Shown here: positions 6,652 to 10,360 of the stretch, piece after piece
Position numbering within the stretch: position 1 is the first letter of the stretch
Layout: each line of letters begins with the position of its first letter
NCBI GenBank assembly: GCA_002497765.1
Contig: DAET01000014.1
Coordinates: 5,938-16,297 of the forward strand
DNA: 10,360 nt
Direction of reading: 5' to 3'
Source of the DNA: Euryarchaeota archaeon UBA486
GTDB lineage: Archaea; Thermoplasmatota; Poseidoniia; Poseidoniales; Poseidoniaceae
Translations under genes and position numbers: made by a program
The notes under the pieces: generated by a model
Told to the model about the DNA's origin: nothing
Seen by the model: the letters and a program-made list of their open reading frames with translations, nothing else
Databases searched by the model: none

Positions 6652-6660
6652 GGTGAACAC

Positions 6661-7527
6661 ATGACGACAATGTTCTGGATTCTTTGGTTCTTCATCGCCT
6701 TCCTCGTCTTGCTCGTGGCGTTCACGCTGCGCAAGGAAAACGAGGAAATGCCTCGACGCGACATCCTACGTGCGGTCGAATCGACCGGCAAGATGGGTGT
6801 GGCTGAACGCTCGTTCTTGTGGGTCTTTTCATGGCTCGACACCCGGTTCCGTCTTCAAGACTACTGGAACATGTCGAAGGGCGCCTACTACAACATGCAC
6901 CGGCAAATGCCGCTCACCCACGCTGAGAAGTACAAACTCCGCATCATCTGGTATTGGTACCCGCTTTACTGCCTTGGTGGCATCTCCTTCCTTTCGTTCA
7001 TCATCCTCGTGATCACGGGAACCGTGCTCGGCATCTACTACGTCCCTGGTGGCGAAGGCGATCCGTCTCCTGCCTACGCCAGCATGCAGTACATCATGAC
7101 GCAATTGCCGTTTGGCTACATCCTGCGTGCCGTTCACCACTGGACAACCCACTTCATGGTTGCCAGCGTGTTCCTTCACATGTGCCGCGTCTACTTCACC
7201 GGTGCCTACCGCAACCCACGTGAGCTCAACTGGCTCATCGGTGTGGCCCTCATGGCCCTGACCATCGTGTTCGGTTACTCTGGCTACCTGTTGCCATGGG
7301 ACAGCCTTGCCTACGGTGCTGCCATCATCGGCATCAACCTCGCCAACTCCAGTCCACTGGTCGGGAAGTACATCGCCACCTTGCTTTTCGCAGGGTCTGA
7401 ATTGACGCCGTTGACGGTCACTCGAATGTACTTCATCCACGTGTTCATTCTGCCTGTCATCGTTACCACGCTCATCATCATTCACTTGTTCATCGTCTGG
7501 GTGCAAGGTATTGCGGAGCCGCATTGA
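6661..7527 (+). CDS. Cytochrome b6-type subunit with extra N-terminal helix and conserved haem c(n) cysteine (QcrB/PetB-like)
   Basis: This is the core di-haem membrane subunit that carries electrons from the Qo to the Qn site. It is a short, split form: four core helices, ending with Q-G-I-A-E-P-H, which matches the C-terminal QGISGP of cytochrome b6 and Bacillus QcrB. Haem b ligands are H159 and H173 (14 apart) and H260 and H275 (15 apart). The 15-residue spacing is the b6 type, unlike the 14 of mitochondrial cytochrome b. Other conserved blocks are H-H-W (159-161), G-A-Y-R-N-P-R-E-L-N-W (181-191) and G-Y-L-L-P-W-D (208-214). C104 in Y-C-L-G-G-I aligns with the cysteine (Cys35 in chloroplast b6) that binds haem c(n). 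About 70 extra residues at the N-terminus add one helix (3-22) and a linker before the W-L-D-x-R amphipathic helix. GAGGTGA (6650-6656) supports the start. Closest overall to Firmicutes menaquinol-type QcrB by eye. Confidence 0.94.
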   Translation: MTTMFWILWFFIAFLVLLVAFTLRKENEEMPRRDILRAVESTGKMGVAERSFLWVFSWLDTRFRLQDYWNMSKGAYYNMHRQMPLTHAEKYKLRIIWYWYPLYCLGGISFLSFIILVITGTVLGIYYVPGGEGDPSPAYASMQYIMTQLPFGYILRAVHHWTTHFMVASVFLHMCRVYFTGAYRNPRELNWLIGVALMALTIVFGYSGYLLPWDSLAYGAAIIGINLANSSPLVGKYIATLLFAGSELTPLTVTRMYFIHVFILPVIVTTLIIIHLFIVWVQGIAEPH

Positions 7528-7530
7528 TAC

Positions 7531-7535
7531 GGAGG
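7531..7535 (+). promoter_or_regulatory. Shine-Dalgarno site of the PetD-Hdr fusion gene
   Basis: GGAGG lies 7 bases before ATG 7543, in the 15-base gap after the cytochrome b stop. It confirms that the fusion begins with the short soluble N-terminus preceding the subunit IV-like domain. Confidence 0.65.
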
Positions 7536-7542
7536 GAAAAAT

Positions 7543-10359
7543 ATGGGACTGATTGACAACTTTGGAAGAGTCGCCTCCATGTACATGGAGGAAAAAGAAA
7601 ACCTGCAGAAAGCAGAGGAGAAGCGAAAGCGAACGCGCACTGGTCACGGATTCTGGCCTCACGAAGTGCTGCGTGACAGCATCATCTTCGCCTCAATGCT
7701 CTCGATTCTGCTGTTCTACGCCTGGCTGATCCCCCCACCCCTCCACGGTGCAGCCGACCCCTACGCCCAAGCTGGGTTCGTGTTCCCTGACTGGTACGTG
7801 CTGTTCTCGTATGGTTACCTCCGCTGGGGTGAATACCTCCCACAATTCGTGGTGCCCACCGGTTTCATCGGCGACATCGTCGGCCAACCCATGTTCCCCT
7901 GGAACGCTGCTTGGTGGGGCGCTGCTCTGACCGGTATTCCCGTTGGCATTCTCGCTCTGCCACCCTTCCTCGGTGGCCGTGAGAAGCGTCCTGTGGAAGA
8001 CCCGTGGTTTGCCGCAGCCGGTGCCGTGTATTTGGCGCACATCTGGTTCATCTCGGTCTTTTCCATCAACATCTTCTTGGAACTGTACGGGAAAAACCGG
8101 TCCGATTTCTGTAAGTTGGACTCGCACGGCGATTTGTTGTGCGGGACGAGAGAACCGTGGATAGCGGAAGTGTTCAACTCGATACCGTGGGTCATGACCG
8201 GCGTCCTGATGTGGATTTGTGTTTACTTCATCGGGCGAGTTTTGCTCATCAAGGCCTGGGGCACAGGTTTCACCGTGGCCAAGAGCCGCCAACTCCTCGT
8301 CGGTGCCCTCATCCTCTCTTCGGCAGCTACCGTGGCGACCTTCGACACCTACGACAAAGGGTTCTGGGACGCCAAGGGTCTGTTGACCATCAAGGATTAC
8401 GGCGAGCTCGAAGCCATGCGCACGCAGCCCACGGATGTCCATGTTCACGACGTGAACGAATTCACCGATGACCGTGGTTGGTCGGAAAGCGGTGTGGTGC
8501 CGACGACAGCGTGGCTGGGTTGGAACATCTACCAGCCCGCTCGCTACATCATCACGGATTTCAACGATGCGAACGGCCATCAAGACCCGGCCAACGGCAT
8601 CAACGCTGCAGCGGGCGGTACCACGTTCAACGGTGGCGAAGGCTTCACCACCAGCGGTTCCTTCACCATTACCGAAGACACGACACTGTTCCCTGAAGGC
8701 CACCCCGAAGAGGTGACCAGCGACGGCATCACGACCGACCTGGCGTGTGAGTTCCGTTCCAGCGAGCGAAAGATCAACGATGTCTCCACCCAAACCATGG
8801 TCGCCACGACCTTGACGGTCACCGATGCCAGCGGTAAGGAAATTGTGTCCTTTGCCAACTGCGAGGGTGCCACCGTTGAGATGGCCGTTGGCACCTACGA
8901 CTACACCTACAACGTGGTCGTCAGCGGCGCTTTGGCGCTCAACGACAGCATCACGACCGAGACGGCGTTCACCATCGCCAGCTACCAGCCCTTGTTGGTC
9001 TGGGACGAGAACGCCCCTGCTGGCCTCGCAGGTCACACGGTCAACCTGAGCAACGCTGAGGAGATGGCGCTGGGCGGCTCGGCCTTCTCGTACATTGAGA
9101 ACCCCACCTACCACCAGAACCCCAAGTCGCTCGACGCCAAACTGACGTATGCCATGTTCATTCCTTGTGTCACCTTCGGCGCCTTGGTCTTCGTCCTGCT
9201 TCGCTACATGGCCCGTGGCTATGAGTTTGAGATGAACAAGTGCTACGGCTGCGACCTGTGCGACGATGCCTGTCCTGTCCGCCTGTTCAACGGCGGCGAC
9301 AAGCTCAACATCATCTACAACTCGTGGAACAACGAAGACGACGGTGTACCGCTCTACTCGTGTTTGACCTGTACGGCATGTACGAACGCTTGCCCGCAAC
9401 TGGTGAACTACGACTCCTATGTGGACATTCGCCGCTCGCTCATCGTGGGCGGTCCGCAGGCTGAGATCCCTCACACCGTGCTTCAGGCCGTGCTCAACGC
9501 TGAGGCTGAGGAAGCCGCTGATGCTGACTTCATCGCCACCGAGGATTACCCCATCACCTCCAACATCGGCTACTACCCCGGCTGTGTCGACTACCTTGAC
9601 CAGGAGATGGTCTTCTCCCACGTCAACGAGGGCACCATGAACCTCGGCGACACCACCACGGCTGCGTTCACCCTCTTCGAGGAAATGGGCAGCGACGTGG
9701 CCTACCTGGGTCGAGACTTCCTCAAGTGCTGTGGCCACGACCAGAAGTGGCAGGGCTTGGACGAGGTCTTTGAGAAGTTGAAGGCCTACAACCAACGCAA
9801 GATCAACGAGTCCGGCATCGACACCCTTGTTTCCTCCTGTGCCGAGTGTTTCAGAACCTTCGCTCGAGACTACGAACTCGAGGACGTCAAGGTCATGCAC
9901 ACGACGGAGTTCCTCATCGAGCAGGGCTTCGACATGAACCTCAAGTCCGACGACACGACGGTCACCTACCACGACCCGTGCCGACTCGGTCGCCAAATGG
10001 GCATCTATGACGAGCCTCGTGAACTCATCAACGCCGTTGAGGGTGTCGAGATCGTGGAGATGGAGCACAGCGGCGAGGACGCCATGTGCTGTGGTGTGTC
10101 CAGCATGATGTCGTGCAACGAGAACGCTCGCTCCCTCCGTGTCACCCGCATGGAAGAAGTCCGTGCCACCGGTGCCGACACGATGTTGACCTCCTGTCCC
10201 AAGTGTGTGTCTCACTTTGAGTGCCTGAAGTTCGAAGGCGACGAAGCCTACGCCGACATCGAGATTCTCGACGTCGTGTCCTTCCTCGCTCGCCAAATCA
10301 ACGAGCAGAAGGCTCAACTCGGGGCCGAAACCACCGTGAGCGAGACTGCTGAAGCTTGA
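7543..10359 (+). CDS. Fusion of cytochrome b6f subunit IV (PetD/QcrC-like) with a cytoplasmic HdrD-like iron-sulfur oxidoreductase module
   Basis: Domain order over 938 residues: a charged cytoplasmic start; a PetD-like part (about 35-180) with helices at about 44-62, 124-142 and 156-180 and the Qo-site motif P-D-W-Y (82-85; usually PEWY); two extra helices (about 213-237 and 249-266); a Thr/Asp/Gly-rich extracytoplasmic beta domain (about 268-530) with two cysteines, C402 and C440; a sixth helix (about 533-554). A C-terminal HdrD/GlpC-like module follows, with ferredoxin motifs C567-C570-C573-C577 and C607-C610-C613-C617 and two complete CCG domains (C681, C729-C730, C766, C769; C813, C849-C850, C885, C888). 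PetD topology places the P-D-W-Y loop outside and, after six helices, the Fe-S module inside. CCG domains in HdrB/HdrD hold non-cubane [4Fe-4S] clusters that reduce disulfides. No CXXCH occurs, unlike Bacillus QcrC, where subunit IV is fused to cytochrome c. Inferred role: quinone-site subunit plus electron exchange with a cytoplasmic partner. The stop is at 10357-10359; it is last in the visible operon. Confidence 0.9.
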   Translation: MGLIDNFGRVASMYMEEKENLQKAEEKRKRTRTGHGFWPHEVLRDSIIFASMLSILLFYAWLIPPPLHGAADPYAQAGFVFPDWYVLFSYGYLRWGEYLPQFVVPTGFIGDIVGQPMFPWNAAWWGAALTGIPVGILALPPFLGGREKRPVEDPWFAAAGAVYLAHIWFISVFSINIFLELYGKNRSDFCKLDSHGDLLCGTREPWIAEVFNSIPWVMTGVLMWICVYFIGRVLLIKAWGTGFTVAKSRQLLVGALILSSAATVATFDTYDKGFWDAKGLLTIKDYGELEAMRTQPTDVHVHDVNEFTDDRGWSESGVVPTTAWLGWNIYQPARYIITDFNDANGHQDPANGINAAAGGTTFNGGEGFTTSGSFTITEDTTLFPEGHPEEVTSDGITTDLACEFRSSERKINDVSTQTMVATTLTVTDASGKEIVSFANCEGATVEMAVGTYDYTYNVVVSGALALNDSITTETAFTIASYQPLLVWDENAPAGLAGHTVNLSNAEEMALGGSAFSYIENPTYHQNPKSLDAKLTYAMFIPCVTFGALVFVLLRYMARGYEFEMNKCYGCDLCDDACPVRLFNGGDKLNIIYNSWNNEDDGVPLYSCLTCTACTNACPQLVNYDSYVDIRRSLIVGGPQAEIPHTVLQAVLNAEAEEAADADFIATEDYPITSNIGYYPGCVDYLDQEMVFSHVNEGTMNLGDTTTAAFTLFEEMGSDVAYLGRDFLKCCGHDQKWQGLDEVFEKLKAYNQRKINESGIDTLVSSCAECFRTFARDYELEDVKVMHTTEFLIEQGFDMNLKSDDTTVTYHDPCRLGRQMGIYDEPRELINAVEGVEIVEMEHSGEDAMCCGVSSMMSCNENARSLRVTRMEEVRATGADTMLTSCPKCVSHFECLKFEGDEAYADIEILDVVSFLARQINEQKAQLGAETTVSETAEA

Positions 10360-10360
10360 G

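Noticed and set aside
5350..6660. Minus-strand open frame of 436 codons antisense to the two-helix and Rieske genes
   Set aside because: Same codon-bias shadow effect; no domain, and the opposite strand encodes a clear Rieske protein.
6829..7662. Minus-strand open frame of 277 codons antisense to cytochrome b
   Set aside because: Shadow of a strongly conserved cytochrome b gene.
7693..10317. Minus-strand open frame of 874 codons antisense to the fusion gene
   Set aside because: It mirrors the C/G-ending codons of the real gene, is rich in Val/His/Asp/Gly with no domain pattern, and the plus strand has intact, recognisable motifs throughout.
7543..10359. Idea that the C-terminal part is a cytochrome c as in Bacillus QcrC
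   Set aside because: No CXXCH is present; the cysteines instead form two ferredoxin motifs and two CCG domains.
1..10360. CRISPR arrays, insertion sequences, tRNA or rRNA genes, phage genes
   Set aside because: No regularly spaced repeats, transposase motifs, terminal inverted repeats or structured RNA patterns were seen; nearly all DNA is covered by protein genes.

Overview
The window looks like a piece of an archaeal chromosome. The best guess is a marine Thermoplasmatota/Poseidoniales (Marine Group II)-type euryarchaeon. That guess rests on an archaeal/eukaryotic-type RNase P protein (Pop5/Rpp14-like), a divergent FtsZ-family protein, an archaeal-style respiratory gene set, tight gene packing and moderately GC-rich coding DNA with strong C/G third-position preference. 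The taxonomy is inference from gene content, not a database result.

Left part (1-4324), household and unknown genes in mixed orientation: the 3' end of a biotin-protein ligase gene (+, cut by the window edge); a minus-strand pair of a Pop5-like RNase P subunit and a small two-helix membrane protein; a plus-strand polytopic membrane protein of about 10 helices with a long acidic tail; then a minus-strand pair of a small TPR protein and a divergent FtsZ/tubulin-family GTPase. Two convergent gene pairs overlap at their stops by 12 and 4 bases. No intergenic stretch exceeds 300 bases. The largest, 4325-4513, is a divergent promoter region with a perfect 13-base palindrome just upstream of the respiratory operon.

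Right part (4514-10359), one tightly spaced five-gene plus-strand operon with strong Shine-Dalgarno sites: (1) a secreted, membrane-anchored Reeler-like protein with a CxCH motif; (2) a small two-helix membrane protein; (3) a Tat-type Rieske iron-sulfur protein; (4) a cytochrome b6-type subunit with four haem b histidines at b6 spacing and the cysteine that in cytochrome b6 and Bacillus QcrB anchors the extra haem c(n); (5) a 938-residue fusion of a PetD/subunit IV-like membrane domain (PDWY motif), two more helices, a large extracytoplasmic beta-rich insert, another helix, and a cytoplasmic HdrD-like module with two [4Fe-4S] ferredoxin motifs and two complete CCG domains.

Together these encode a split, b6f/QcrABC-like quinol-oxidising complex. 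The position where Bacillus QcrC carries a cytochrome c is taken by a heterodisulfide-reductase-type iron-sulfur module predicted to face the cytoplasm. No canonical CXXCH haem c site was found in any of the five proteins. The main hypothesis is a Rieske/cytochrome b complex that links the quinone pool, perhaps through the n-side haem c(n), to a cytoplasmic thiol/disulfide or other Hdr-type electron partner.
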